The notes: generated from the sequence alone by a model not told the origin. A stretch of DNA of 40,204 nucleotides from UBA1231 sp045123185 (GCA_045123185.1 JBGVIL010000071.1:1-40204); one strand, 5' to 3'; positions 27,912 through 36,695 are shown, numbered from the stretch's first letter. Made by a program: numbers and translations.

Positions 27912-28485
27912 TGTAGATGAACTTATCAAATTACCTAAAAGTAATTTTTCTGGTAAAACAATTTGTTTTATAACTGACACTGTTTGGGGAATTGGTTGTG
28001 TTCTTGATGATAATGTTCAAACAGGTATTAACAAGATTTATGAACTTAAAAAAAGAAGTTTCGATAAGCCTTTAGCTGTTTTAGTTTCTAATATTAGTGA
28101 TATTTTAAATCACGTTGAAATTACATCTAATCATATATATGATTTAATGAAACTTTGGCCAGGCGCGTTAACTTTAATTTTTAATAAAAGTGATGAGTAT
28201 TATGATTTAGTCACAAGTACTAATACAATTGGAATTAGAATACCAAATTCAAAGATTGCGTTAAAACTACTTAATTATTTAGGCCCTGTGGTAACAACAT
28301 CAATTAACATTAGTGGTGAAGAATCACTGAATGATCCAAAACAAATTGAAGATAGTTTTAGTAATCAGATTGACTATTTAGTTACTGATGTTCATGAACT
28401 ATCAAAAACATCTTCAACAGTTGTTGATGTAACAACAAATATTGTGAAAGTATTACGCCAAGGTGATATTAAAATAAATGTATAA
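27898..28485 (+). CDS. tsaC: Threonylcarbamoyl-AMP synthase (Sua5/TsaC family)
   Basis: TsaC makes threonylcarbamoyl-AMP from threonine, bicarbonate and ATP for the t6A modification of ANN-decoding tRNAs. The 195-residue length fits a stand-alone YrdC/TsaC domain. Family marks are TDTVWGIGC (normally TDTxYGL), the KKRSFDKPLAVLV substrate loop, LWPGALTLIF, GIRIPNS and TSINISGE. There is no extra Sua5 domain. It overlaps the preceding membrane protein gene by 14 bases. In Bacillus tsaC (ywlC) also lies in the prfA-prmC cluster. A terminator hairpin follows immediately. Confidence 0.92.
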   Translation: MIKISVDELIKLPKSNFSGKTICFITDTVWGIGCVLDDNVQTGINKIYELKKRSFDKPLAVLVSNISDILNHVEITSNHIYDLMKLWPGALTLIFNKSDEYYDLVTSTNTIGIRIPNSKIALKLLNYLGPVVTTSINISGEESLNDPKQIEDSFSNQIDYLVTDVHELSKTSSTVVDVTTNIVKVLRQGDIKINV

Positions 28486-28491
28486 ATTACC

Positions 28492-28527
28492 AAACATTAC
28501 CAATAATAATATTGGTGATGTTTTTTT
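28492..28527 (+). terminator. Terminator/attenuator overlapping the next gene's ribosome site
   Basis: Arms AAACATTACCAAT and ATTGGTGATGTTT (one internal mismatch region) with a T run reaching to the ATG at 28528. The right arm contains GGTGATG, the only ribosome site for the SpoIIR-like gene. It ends the prmC operon or limits expression of the next gene. Confidence 0.75.
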
Positions 28528-28989
28528 ATGCGTAAGTTATTATTTTGTTTTTCTTTATTGTTAGGTATAAGTTTATTTTTAGTAAGTTGTTATCATGAAC
28601 AACAAGAAGTAAGAATTAGGATTCTTTCTAAAGATAATCAAGAATCTTCAATTGTATTTAAAAATGAATTAAAAGAAGAAACTTTGAAGTTATTAAAAAA
28701 GACTAGTTATTTAGAACCAGTCGAATTAACAAATTACTTAAAAAAAGAGTATTTAAAGTTATATCCAAAAAAAGAAATATTTGTTAGTTTTGAAGATGTT
28801 ATGTTTCCTTCTAAAATCTTAGATGGTAAGTTTATACCAAGTGGTAAATATCCAACAGTACTTATTAAGATAGAAGAAGGTAGTGGTAGTAATTGGTGGA
28901 GTATCTTGTATCCTGAATTTTTTGGTGTAAGTTATGAATCTAGTGATGAAGTAGAATACCGTAGTTATTTTTTTGATCTTTTTAAATGA
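28528..28989 (+). CDS. SpoIIR-like lipoprotein
   Basis: This is a 153-residue lipoprotein with lipobox C21 (LVSC). Residues about 28-130 follow the SpoIIR pattern: an IRILSKDNQES start (SpoIIR has a similar isoleucine-rich segment before its helices), then VSFEDVMFPSK, GKFIPSGKYPTVLIKI and GSNWWSILYP, matching the family's FPxK, PAGxY and GxNWWCVLFPP. In Bacillus spoIIR lies between prmC and tsaC and signals activation of pro-sigma-E; the same neighbours here support the call. It is shorter than SpoIIR (about 224 residues in Bacillus), lacks the Cys of NWWC, and carries a lipobox. Whether the host sporulates is unknown. Its ribosome site lies in the terminator hairpin. It stops at TGA. Confidence 0.7.
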   Translation: MRKLLFCFSLLLGISLFLVSCYHEQQEVRIRILSKDNQESSIVFKNELKEETLKLLKKTSYLEPVELTNYLKKEYLKLYPKKEIFVSFEDVMFPSKILDGKFIPSGKYPTVLIKIEEGSGSNWWSILYPEFFGVSYESSDEVEYRSYFFDLFK

Positions 28990-29021
28990 TTATGAATAAT
29001 TAGTGAAGAAATCATTAAAAG

Positions 29022-29058
29022 TTCGATATTGGGGGTATTTTAAGCCAAATTTATCGAA
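29022..29058. repeat. 7-bp inverted repeat in the gap before uvrA
   Basis: TTCGATA (29022-29028) and TATCGAA (29052-29058) are perfect arms with a 23-base loop. The role is unclear; it could be an operator or a weak hairpin. Confidence 0.35.
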
Positions 29059-29066
29059 TAAATAAG

Positions 29067-29101
29067 AAGTATTAAGAATTTTACCACTTAATACTTTTTT
29101 T
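29067..29101 (+). terminator. Intrinsic terminator after the SpoIIR-like gene
   Basis: Arms AAGTATTAAG and CTTAATACTT around a 10-base loop, then a T run. Confidence 0.8.
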
Positions 29102-29152
29102 ATATCATTCTTGAAATTTTAAAGCAATATATTAATAAATTAAATAAATGTG

Positions 29153-29161
29153 TGTTATAAT
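29153..29161 (+). promoter_or_regulatory. Extended -10 promoter of uvrA
   Basis: TGT followed by TATAAT (29156-29161) is a consensus extended -10. The -35 position (TAATAA) is weak. The GGAGGTG ribosome site then precedes the ATG at 29185. No LexA box is visible to me. Confidence 0.6.
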
Positions 29162-29184
29162 AAGCTATTGGAGGTGTTTTAACC

Positions 29185-31998
29185 ATGAACAAAGAAATTA
29201 TTATTCGCGGAGCACGTGAAAACAATTTAAAAAACATTGATTTAAATTTACCTAAGAACAAATTAATCGTTATGACAGGTGTATCTGGTAGTGGTAAAAC
29301 ATCATTAGCATTTGATACTATTTACGCAGAAGGGCAAAGAAGATATGTTGAAAGTCTATCTGCTTATGCAAGACAGTTTTTAGATAATGTTGATAAACCT
29401 GATGTTGATCAAATTGAAGGGTTATCTCCTGCTATTTCTATTGACCAAAAGACTACTAGTAAAAACCCTAGATCTACAGTTGGTACTGTTACTGAAATTT
29501 ATGATTATTTAAGACTTTTGTTTGCAAGAATTGGCAGACCAACTTGTCCACATCATGGTATTGAAATAACAAGTGATACTTATGAACAAATGACTGATAA
29601 GATATATAAATATCCTGAAGATTCACGTGTTATAATTTTGGGTATCGTCGCAGAAAACCAAAAAGGAACATTTGAAAAAACATTTGAGCTTTTAAGAAAA
29701 GATGGTTATACTAAAATCTTACTTGATGAAGAAATGTATGACTTAGATGAAGAAATAAAATTAGATAAAAATAAGAAACATAATATATATGTTGTACTTG
29801 ATAGATTAAAACTAACAAAAGAAAATCGCAGTAGAATCTATGAATCAATTGAACAAGCTGCAACTCACGGTAATGGAAAACTATATGTTGATATTAATGG
29901 TGAAAGACTTTTACTTTCTGAACATTATGCTTGTCCACATTGTGATTTTACCGTACCAAAACTAGAACCAGCGATGTTCTCATTTAACTCACCCCTAGGC
30001 GCATGTCCTAAGTGTAAGGGGTTAGGTATTATTTCGATGATGGATGTTGATTTGCTAGTTACTAATCCTGATTTATCGATTGCTGATGGAGCAATCAGAT
30101 ATTTGAAGAATATTGTGTTTACTGAAAACATTGAATGGCAACAATATAAAAAACTTTGTGATTTTTATGAAATTGATGTTTTTAAACCATATAAAGATTT
30201 AACCGAAGATCAAAAAGATGTTTTACTTCATGGATCTCGCGAACCGATCAAATATGAAATTCATACTAGTGGTGGAATTACTATGAAAAAGAATAAACAT
30301 ATTGAAGGTTTATGTGAATTAATTGAAAGAAGATATCAAGAAACATCTTCATCATTTCAAAGAGAATATTATGGTAGTTATTTAAGCGAACAAACATGTC
30401 CAGAATGTGATGGTAAAAGATTATCACCAATGATTTTATCGGTTTTAATTAATGGTAAAAATATTTTTGATTTTACTAATTTGTCTGTTCATGACGCGTT
30501 GGAGTTTGTTAATAACTTAACTTTAACTGAAACTGAACAACAAATTTCTAAAATAATTTTAAAAGAAATTAAATCAAGATTAGAGTTTTTAGATAATGTT
30601 GGTTTAAATTATTTAACATTATCTAGACGTGCAGGAACTTTATCAGGTGGAGAGTCACAACGTATTAGACTTGCTACACAAATTGGTTCCCATTTAACAG
30701 ATGTCTTATATGTACTTGACGAACCATCAATTGGTCTTCACCAAAGAGATAATGCGAAACTGATTAATTCATTAAAGTTAATGAGAGATTCAGGAAATAG
30801 TTTAATTGTTGTTGAACATGATGAAGAAATTATGAAGGAGTCAGACTATATTGTTGATATTGGTCCAGGTGCAGGTGTTCATGGTGGTTATGTTGTTGCA
30901 CAAGGAACATATGAAGAGTTTAAAGATTTTACCAATTCTTTAACAGCTGATTATTTATATGGAAGAAAAAAAATTGAAGTACCAACTGAAAGAAGAAAAG
31001 GTAATGGTCATTCTTTAAAAATATATGGTTGTAAAGAAAACAATTTAAAAAATATTGATGTTGAAATTCCACTAAATAAAATTACTTGTGTAACTGGTGT
31101 ATCTGGTAGTGGTAAATCAACTTTAGTCAATGAAATTATTGGTAATGCAATTAGTAAGAAACTTTATAAATCTAAAGTTCATGTTGGTCTTCATGATAAA
31201 ATTGAAGGCTTAGAATTTATTGATAAAATTATTGACATTGACCAATCTCCAATTGGTAGAACTCCAAGATCAAATCCTGCAACATACACTGGCGTATTTG
31301 ATTTAATTAGAGATTTATTTTCAACAACAAAAGAAGCTCAAGTTAGAGGATATTCAAAGAGTCGTTTTTCATTTAATGTCAAAGGCGGAAGATGTGAAAC
31401 ATGTGGTGGTGATGGTGTAATTAGAATTGCGATGCATTTTTTACCAGATGTTTATATTGAATGTTCACAATGTCATGGTAAACGCTATAACCGTGAAACA
31501 TTAGAAGTTAAGTATCACGATAAATCAATTGCTGATGTATTAGATATGACAGTTGAGGCCGCACTTAAGTTTTTTGAAAATATACCAAACATTAAAAATA
31601 GATTACAAACTTTATACGATGTTGGTCTTGGCTATATTAAATTAGGTCAATCATCAACAACTCTATCTGGTGGTGAAGCTCAAAGAGTAAAACTTGCGAG
31701 TGAATTATATAAAAAAGTTACTGAAGGAAGCGTCTATATTTTAGATGAACCAACGACAGGACTTCACACAGCAGATATTGCTAAACTAATTGATGTTTTA
31801 AACCGTCTAGTGGACGGAGGAGCAACAATCATAGTTATTGAACATAATTTAGATGTTATTAAAATTTCTGACCATATTATTGATTTAGGTCCAGAAGGCG
31901 GTGACTTTGGGGGAAGTTTAATCGCTTGTGGTACACCAGAAGAAATTGCAGAAAACGAAAACTCATACACAGGACAATTTTTGAAAAAAGTATTGTAG
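29185..31998 (+). CDS. uvrA: Excinuclease ABC subunit A (UvrA)
   Basis: UvrA recognises damaged DNA in nucleotide excision repair and loads UvrB. The 937-residue length is normal. It has two ABC ATPase halves: Walker A GVSGSGKTS with K38 and GVSGSGKST with K644; signature TLSGGESQRIRLATQIG and TLSGGEAQRVKLASEL; Walker B LYVLDEPSIGLH and VYILDEPTTGLH. Zinc fingers are seen as CPHC...CPKC at about 250-280 and CETC...CSQC at about 738-760. No uvrB lies next to it in the window. It heads what looks like a long operon ending after whiA. Confidence 0.97.
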   Translation: MNKEIIIRGARENNLKNIDLNLPKNKLIVMTGVSGSGKTSLAFDTIYAEGQRRYVESLSAYARQFLDNVDKPDVDQIEGLSPAISIDQKTTSKNPRSTVGTVTEIYDYLRLLFARIGRPTCPHHGIEITSDTYEQMTDKIYKYPEDSRVIILGIVAENQKGTFEKTFELLRKDGYTKILLDEEMYDLDEEIKLDKNKKHNIYVVLDRLKLTKENRSRIYESIEQAATHGNGKLYVDINGERLLLSEHYACPHCDFTVPKLEPAMFSFNSPLGACPKCKGLGIISMMDVDLLVTNPDLSIADGAIRYLKNIVFTENIEWQQYKKLCDFYEIDVFKPYKDLTEDQKDVLLHGSREPIKYEIHTSGGITMKKNKHIEGLCELIERRYQETSSSFQREYYGSYLSEQTCPECDGKRLSPMILSVLINGKNIFDFTNLSVHDALEFVNNLTLTETEQQISKIILKEIKSRLEFLDNVGLNYLTLSRRAGTLSGGESQRIRLATQIGSHLTDVLYVLDEPSIGLHQRDNAKLINSLKLMRDSGNSLIVVEHDEEIMKESDYIVDIGPGAGVHGGYVVAQGTYEEFKDFTNSLTADYLYGRKKIEVPTERRKGNGHSLKIYGCKENNLKNIDVEIPLNKITCVTGVSGSGKSTLVNEIIGNAISKKLYKSKVHVGLHDKIEGLEFIDKIIDIDQSPIGRTPRSNPATYTGVFDLIRDLFSTTKEAQVRGYSKSRFSFNVKGGRCETCGGDGVIRIAMHFLPDVYIECSQCHGKRYNRETLEVKYHDKSIADVLDMTVEAALKFFENIPNIKNRLQTLYDVGLGYIKLGQSSTTLSGGEAQRVKLASELYKKVTEGSVYILDEPTTGLHTADIAKLIDVLNRLVDGGATIIVIEHNLDVIKISDHIIDLGPEGGDFGGSLIACGTPEEIAENENSYTGQFLKKVL

Positions 31999-32018
31999 TA
32001 TTCCCCACATCATAGAAA

Positions 32019-32621
32019 GTGTGGTATAATATTGTGAAATACAAGTTTATAATAGAATCATGTATTATATTTATTTTAAGTTATTTAATATCTTTAACTA
32101 GAATATCAAATATTATCAAAATATATTTTAGGTTTTTACCACCCATTATATATGTCTTTTTATCATTACTTGTATTCTATTATTTTATTAAAACAATTAT
32201 TAATAAAGATAATCTAATCTATTTAATAATTACATACTTCATATTTTTATTAATTATTTTGTTTTTAAGAAAACCTAGTAATTTAAATGTTGAAGAAAAA
32301 TTTTACTTATTTAAGTGGATAAAATTACTATTGAAAGACCGAACTATATTTATTAATATGATTGGTAATGTTTTGATATTTATTCCATATGGGTTTATAT
32401 TAAGAATGTTATCAAAAAGTAAGTATCTAATTCTTTTAAGTATTCTACCAATTGTTTTAATTGAATTAATTCAATTTGTTACTTTACTTGGAATATTTGA
32501 TATTATTGATATTATTTTAAATTTTATTGGTACATTAATAGGTATGTTAGGAGAAGGGAATATGTATGAACCAAGAACAAAACGAAGAAAAAAAAGAACA
32601 ACTCAAAACCGAACAAGATAA
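32019..32621 (+). CDS. VanZ-like family membrane protein
   Basis: This protein has five or so hydrophobic helices. The pattern NMIGNVLIFIPYGFIL, ELIQ and DIIDIILNFIGTLIG matches the VanZ-like family (FIPFG, ELIQ and a DI...DxxxN-x2-G block), whose founding member affects teicoplanin resistance; others are uncharacterised. The start is uncertain: the GTG at 32019 and one at 32034 are both possible, with only a weak ribosome site. The last 17 or so codons overlap the next gene by 56 bases in another frame, which gives the unusual basic tail ending TTQNRTR. It follows uvrA by 20 bases, so it is probably co-transcribed. Confidence 0.75.
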   Translation: MWYNIVKYKFIIESCIIFILSYLISLTRISNIIKIYFRFLPPIIYVFLSLLVFYYFIKTIINKDNLIYLIITYFIFLLIILFLRKPSNLNVEEKFYLFKWIKLLLKDRTIFINMIGNVLIFIPYGFILRMLSKSKYLILLSILPIVLIELIQFVTLLGIFDIIDIILNFIGTLIGMLGEGNMYEPRTKRRKKRTTQNRTR

Positions 32622-33081
32622 TTCTCAAAATCCGCCGGTTTTTGATTCAGAAGATTTTTTAAGAGTTTTAGAACATATTGAAAAAGAATTAAAAAGTGAA
32701 AAAGTATTTAGAACTAGTTTTAAATGGTATATTAATTTATTAATTGAACTGATATTTTATATTGGTATTGGTATTAGTTTATTAAATGTTTTTCCACCAT
32801 TTAAATATAGTAATATTTTTATAGCATTAATTTATATTATAGGAAGTGCTTTACTATGTGGACTTGTAAAAGTCTATACACATCTATCTAATAAACCTTT
32901 GATGAATTTAATTGGTGACTATATAAATTATGTTGTGACAGTTGTAGTAAGTATTGTACTTATAAAGTTTATTCCAGGTATTATTAGTGTTGATTACGTT
33001 ATGTTAGTTATATATATTATGGCAATGTTACTAATCAGCGAAATGATTGGAAAATTCTTTAAGAAATTATTTGCGAGGTAG
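32566..33081 (+). CDS. Uncharacterised four-helix membrane protein
   Basis: This is a 171-residue protein. Residues 1-50 are charged and Gln/Glu/Lys-rich with a coiled tendency (SEDFLRVLEHIEKELKSEKV). Four hydrophobic helices follow at about 58-80, 83-103, 120-140 and 145-165, with a KKLFAR end. I recognise no family. The start at 32566 has GAAGGG 7 bases upstream and overlaps the VanZ-like gene by 56 bases. Only 2 bases separate its stop from the Lgt fusion start, so it is in the same operon. A role with Lgt in the membrane is possible but unsupported. Confidence 0.75.
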   Translation: MNQEQNEEKKEQLKTEQDNSQNPPVFDSEDFLRVLEHIEKELKSEKVFRTSFKWYINLLIELIFYIGIGISLLNVFPPFKYSNIFIALIYIIGSALLCGLVKVYTHLSNKPLMNLIGDYINYVVTVVVSIVLIKFIPGIISVDYVMLVIYIMAMLLISEMIGKFFKKLFAR

Positions 33082-33083
33082 TT

Positions 33084-34865
33084 ATGGGAAAATTAAACAA
33101 AAAACATTATATTTTAGGTGGAATTATATTAGCTGCAGTACTTTTAATGGTTTATATAATTTTATCGTTAGTTTATAAATATCCATATGGTATGCATTTA
33201 GAACCACATATTTTAGATCCATATTTTTTAAAATTTAAAAATTTTGAAATTCGTTGGTATGCAATTTGTGTTGTCGGTGGTGCATGTTTAGTTGCGTTAT
33301 ATGGATACTATGGTTTTGCTAAAAGATGTCACTTAGACGGCGACACAACACTTACAGGAGTGACCATTGGTATTATCTCTGGTGTTATGGGTGCACGTTT
33401 ATATTATGTGTTATTTGAACATGAAGGCATTAGTTTTGATAATGGTATTATTCGTGGAATAATCGATATTATTAATCCAGCTGGCGGTGGACTTGCCATC
33501 CATGGTGGAATATATGCAGCTGCGTTATTTGTGTTTATTTATTGTATTGTTAAAAAAATCAAATTCTTAGAATTAATTGAAATAGTATTACCACTATTAA
33601 TGTTAGGTCAAGTAATTGGACGTTGGGGTAACTTTTTTAATCAAGAAGCTTATGGACCATTAGTTAATGGTTACCCAGGTCATCCTTTAACAAGTGATGA
33701 ACTTATTGCTCAAAGAGAAACACTAAGACATTTATTAGTACCGAACTTTGTTATTGATCAAATGTATTTAACAAGTAGAGTATTAGTTGATGGTAGTTAT
33801 ATATATGTACAAGGTTATTATCATCCAACTTTCTTTTATGAATCAATGGCTAATTTAATAGGAGCATTCACATATATCTTTGTAAGAAAATATTCTAAAA
33901 AAGTTTATGTTGGTGATGGTATTTGTTTCTATTTAACTTGGTATGGTTTTGTACGTTTCTTTATTGAATTATTACGTCAAGATCCACTTGTGTTTAATTT
34001 ATTTGGAATTAAATTTAAAGCTGCTATTGTAACTTCTATTTTATTCTTTGTTGCAGGTATAACATTATTTATCCTAAGAAGAGTATTTAAAATTCATATG
34101 GTATCAACAAAAGAGTTTTTCTATGAAGGTGGAGTTATTTGGAAAGATGGATATAATGGTCCAGAACAAGAAAAAGCAAAACAAATTGAAGAAAAGAAAT
34201 ATAGTGATGTTGTAGTATTTGACTGTGATGGAACACTTCTTGATACATATGGTTTAATTATGTTTATCACAAGAAAAGTTTTAGAAGAACAATTCCCTGA
34301 TCGTACATTTACTGAAGAAGAAGTAGATTCATTTTTTGGGCCACTTTTAGATGAATCATTTGCGAAATATTCTGATGATCCAGAAGTTGTGAAAACTTGT
34401 GTTGAACAATATCGTAAATATAATGTAGTTTATCATCCAGACTATGTTAAAGCATATGATGGAATTAAAGAACTTTTAGAAAACTTAAGAATGTTAGGAT
34501 TTAAAACAGTAATAGTTTCTAATAAAATTACTAAAGCAATTAAAATGGGCTTAAAGATTGCTGGTATTGAAAAATACATTGACGAAATTATTGGTGTTGA
34601 AAAACTAGTTCATCCAAAACCTGATCCAGATGGAATCATGCAAGTCATTAATAAATATTCATTGGATAAAGTTTTATTTGTTGGTGATACTAATTTTGAT
34701 ATCCAATGTGGTAATAATGTAAAAGAACTTCATCCTGCACTTAAAACTGTTGGTGTAACTTGGTGTAAAACATCACGCGAAGAATTTGAAAGTTTTGGCG
34801 CAGATTATATTATTGATCATCCGATGGAATTATTGGAAGTATTAGATAAATATGCAAAACTATAA
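33084..34865 (+). CDS. lgt: Lgt (prolipoprotein diacylglyceryl transferase) fused to a HAD phosphatase
   Basis: This is a 593-residue fusion. Residues 1-350 are Lgt, which moves a diacylglyceryl group onto the lipobox Cys: about eight membrane helices, GGLAIHGGIYAA (catalytic His region) and GQVIGRWGNFFNQEAYG, the Lgt signature. Residues about 374-590 are a HAD phosphatase of the PpaX/Gph type: D380-x-D382-GT, the IVSNK motif II Ser, HPKPDPDG with motif III Lys, and GDTNFDIQCG motif IV. In Bacillus lgt is followed by a separate ppaX (with hprK before lgt), so this looks like a joined lgt-ppaX. No internal start was seen for the HAD part. Lgt would serve the seven likely lipoproteins in this window. 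Confidence 0.93.
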   Translation: MGKLNKKHYILGGIILAAVLLMVYIILSLVYKYPYGMHLEPHILDPYFLKFKNFEIRWYAICVVGGACLVALYGYYGFAKRCHLDGDTTLTGVTIGIISGVMGARLYYVLFEHEGISFDNGIIRGIIDIINPAGGGLAIHGGIYAAALFVFIYCIVKKIKFLELIEIVLPLLMLGQVIGRWGNFFNQEAYGPLVNGYPGHPLTSDELIAQRETLRHLLVPNFVIDQMYLTSRVLVDGSYIYVQGYYHPTFFYESMANLIGAFTYIFVRKYSKKVYVGDGICFYLTWYGFVRFFIELLRQDPLVFNLFGIKFKAAIVTSILFFVAGITLFILRRVFKIHMVSTKEFFYEGGVIWKDGYNGPEQEKAKQIEEKKYSDVVVFDCDGTLLDTYGLIMFITRKVLEEQFPDRTFTEEEVDSFFGPLLDESFAKYSDDPEVVKTCVEQYRKYNVVYHPDYVKAYDGIKELLENLRMLGFKTVIVSNKITKAIKMGLKIAGIEKYIDEIIGVEKLVHPKPDPDGIMQVINKYSLDKVLFVGDTNFDIQCGNNVKELHPALKTVGVTWCKTSREEFESFGADYIIDHPMELLEVLDKYAKL

Positions 34866-35721
34866 TGTAATAATAATTGGTGCAGGACCTGCCGGAATGG
34901 CAACTGCTTTATATTTAAGTCGGTCAAAACAAAAAACATTACTAATTGAAAAAGCTACACCTGGTGGAAGAATGTTACAAGCAACTGAAATTGCGAACTT
35001 CTCTGGTGTAAAAACAGATTCAGGTGCGAATATTGCATTAACGATGTTTTCTCAAATTGATTTTAGCAATGTCAATTTTGTTCAAGAAGAAGTACTTGAA
35101 TTAACTAGTGATGAAATAGTTAAAGTAAAAACTAACTTAAATGAATATACCGCTGATAAAGTTGTTATTGCGACTGGATTTGTAAATAAACCATTAAATG
35201 TTCCTAATGAAGATAGATTTGTTGGTAGAGGTATTAGTTTTTGTGCATTATGTGATGCTGCGTTAACTAAGAATAAAAATGTCTTAATGTACGCATCAAC
35301 ATTAAAGTCACTTGAAGAAGCAAGTTATATTGCGACTTTAGCAAATAAAGTATATTTAATATGTAATGAAAAACTATTAAAATTTGTTGAGCTAAAAGAT
35401 AATATGGAAGTTTTATCAAATGCTAAAATTACATCTTTTAATGGTATATTTAAACTAACGTCTGTTGCTATTAAACAAGAAGAACATGAAAAAGAAATAG
35501 ATGTTGATTTTGCTTTTATATATAATGGTTACACACCAAGTAGTAAGTTTGTTAAATGTGATGGATTTACTGATAAAATTGGACAAATCATTGTAAATGA
35601 AAACTACGAAACAAAACTAAAAAATGTTTATGCCATTGGTGATATTACTAACCGCCCAGTAAAACAAGTTGGAACAGCTGTTGGTGATGGTTCATTTGTT
35701 GGTAGTATATTAGTTAAATAG
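34852..35721 (+). CDS. Thioredoxin reductase-like flavoprotein lacking NADPH motifs
   Basis: This is a 289-residue FAD protein of the TrxB family. FAD motifs are GAGPAG (10-15) and YAIGDITNRPVKQVGTAVGDG (260-280). The redox pair is C131-A-L-C134 (SFCALCDAA). The NADPH site is degenerate: where TrxB has GGGDSAxEEA it reads LMYASTLKSLEEA (146-158), and HRRxxxR is CNEKLLKF (171-178). This resembles the clostridial ferredoxin-dependent flavin thioredoxin reductases, which also lack those motifs, so the electron donor may not be NADPH. Its start overlaps the Lgt-HAD fusion by 14 bases, and whiA follows 9 bases after its stop. Confidence 0.85.
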   Translation: MQNYNVIIIGAGPAGMATALYLSRSKQKTLLIEKATPGGRMLQATEIANFSGVKTDSGANIALTMFSQIDFSNVNFVQEEVLELTSDEIVKVKTNLNEYTADKVVIATGFVNKPLNVPNEDRFVGRGISFCALCDAALTKNKNVLMYASTLKSLEEASYIATLANKVYLICNEKLLKFVELKDNMEVLSNAKITSFNGIFKLTSVAIKQEEHEKEIDVDFAFIYNGYTPSSKFVKCDGFTDKIGQIIVNENYETKLKNVYAIGDITNRPVKQVGTAVGDGSFVGSILVK

Positions 35722-35730
35722 GAGGGTTGT

Positions 35731-36684
35731 ATGTCTTTTGCATCAGAAGTAAAAAAAGAACTATTATCACTTGAAGTTGACTCTTGTTGCAAAGACGCAA
35801 TCGCCCTTGGAATCCTTCAAGGTAATAGTGAAATAGTACTTGCAAATTTAAAAACAAAATTAATTGTAAAAAGTCCATTGCCTAGTGTAATTAGATATTT
35901 AACACCAATTCTAAAAAAGAAATATGGCGTTGAAACTCAAACTAGTTATTTAGAAAAAACTAATATTAATAAAAGTAGAATTTATTGTTTAGAGATTTCT
36001 GAAAACTCAAAAAAAATTATTGATGATTACCATTTGTTTCCTTTTGACACAATAACTTTAGATGATCCATTATTACAAAATGAATGTTGTAAGATGGCAT
36101 TTATTCGAGGATTATTTATTTCAAAAGGTTCAATTAATGATCCAAGAAAGAGTAACTATCATTTAGAATTAGTTGTTAAAAAACCAGAAATAGCTGTTAT
36201 GGTTCAACAAATTCTTTATGAGTATGGAATACCTATGACTTTAACAGCAAGAAGAAGTCAAAGTATGCTCTATATTAAAAAATCAGAATTGATTAGTGAA
36301 TTTTTAGCATTTTTAGGCGCGAACTCAGGTGTTTTACAATTTGAAGATTTACGTATTATGCGCGACTTACAAAATTCAGTTAACCGAGTGATGAATTGTG
36401 ATATTGCAAATTCTCAAAGATCTTTACAATATTGTAAAGAACAAATGGAAGCTATTCAATATTTAAAAGAAAAGGGTCTTTATAATAAATTAACTTTAAG
36501 ACTACAAGACGCAATAAGATTAAGAGAAGAATATCCTGATGCTACTTTATCGGAATTAAGTGATTATTCAAGTAATATCTTAGGTAAACATTTATCCAAA
36601 TCAGGTATTAGTCATTGTTTAAGAGAAATCATGAAAATTTATGAAGCTCATCATATGTATAAAAAAGACAAGCTAGATAACTAG
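35731..36684 (+). CDS. whiA: DNA-binding protein WhiA
   Basis: WhiA is found across Gram-positive bacteria and affects sporulation in Streptomyces and cell division or chromosome separation in Bacillus. The 317-residue length is normal. The N-terminus MSFASEVKKELL is typical, the middle holds the LAGLIDADG-like fold (AFIRGLFISKGSINDPRKSNYHLE), and the C-terminus holds a helix-turn-helix (KLTLRLQDAIRLREEYPDATLSELS then SGISHCLREI). It is in the uvrA-lgt-trxB operon. Its last codons and stop (TAG) lie inside the hairpin of its terminator. Confidence 0.95.
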   Translation: MSFASEVKKELLSLEVDSCCKDAIALGILQGNSEIVLANLKTKLIVKSPLPSVIRYLTPILKKKYGVETQTSYLEKTNINKSRIYCLEISENSKKIIDDYHLFPFDTITLDDPLLQNECCKMAFIRGLFISKGSINDPRKSNYHLELVVKKPEIAVMVQQILYEYGIPMTLTARRSQSMLYIKKSELISEFLAFLGANSGVLQFEDLRIMRDLQNSVNRVMNCDIANSQRSLQYCKEQMEAIQYLKEKGLYNKLTLRLQDAIRLREEYPDATLSELSDYSSNILGKHLSKSGISHCLREIMKIYEAHHMYKKDKLDN

Positions 36685-36695
36685 CTTGTCTTTTA
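36663..36695. terminator. Bidirectional terminator shared by whiA and the DUF378 gene
   Basis: Arms AAAGACAAGCTAG and CTAGCTTGTCTTTT around ATAA. It includes the whiA stop codon and overlaps the DUF378 stop by 3 bases. Confidence 0.85.

Noticed and set aside
28987..29043. UGA read as Trp extending the SpoIIR-like protein
   Set aside because: Housekeeping genes use TGG for Trp and have no in-frame TGA, so UGA is a stop here.
32025..32030. TATAAT as promoter of the VanZ-like gene
   Set aside because: No -35 box lies at 16-18 bases, and the start would fall at or inside the gene; read-through from uvrA is more likely.
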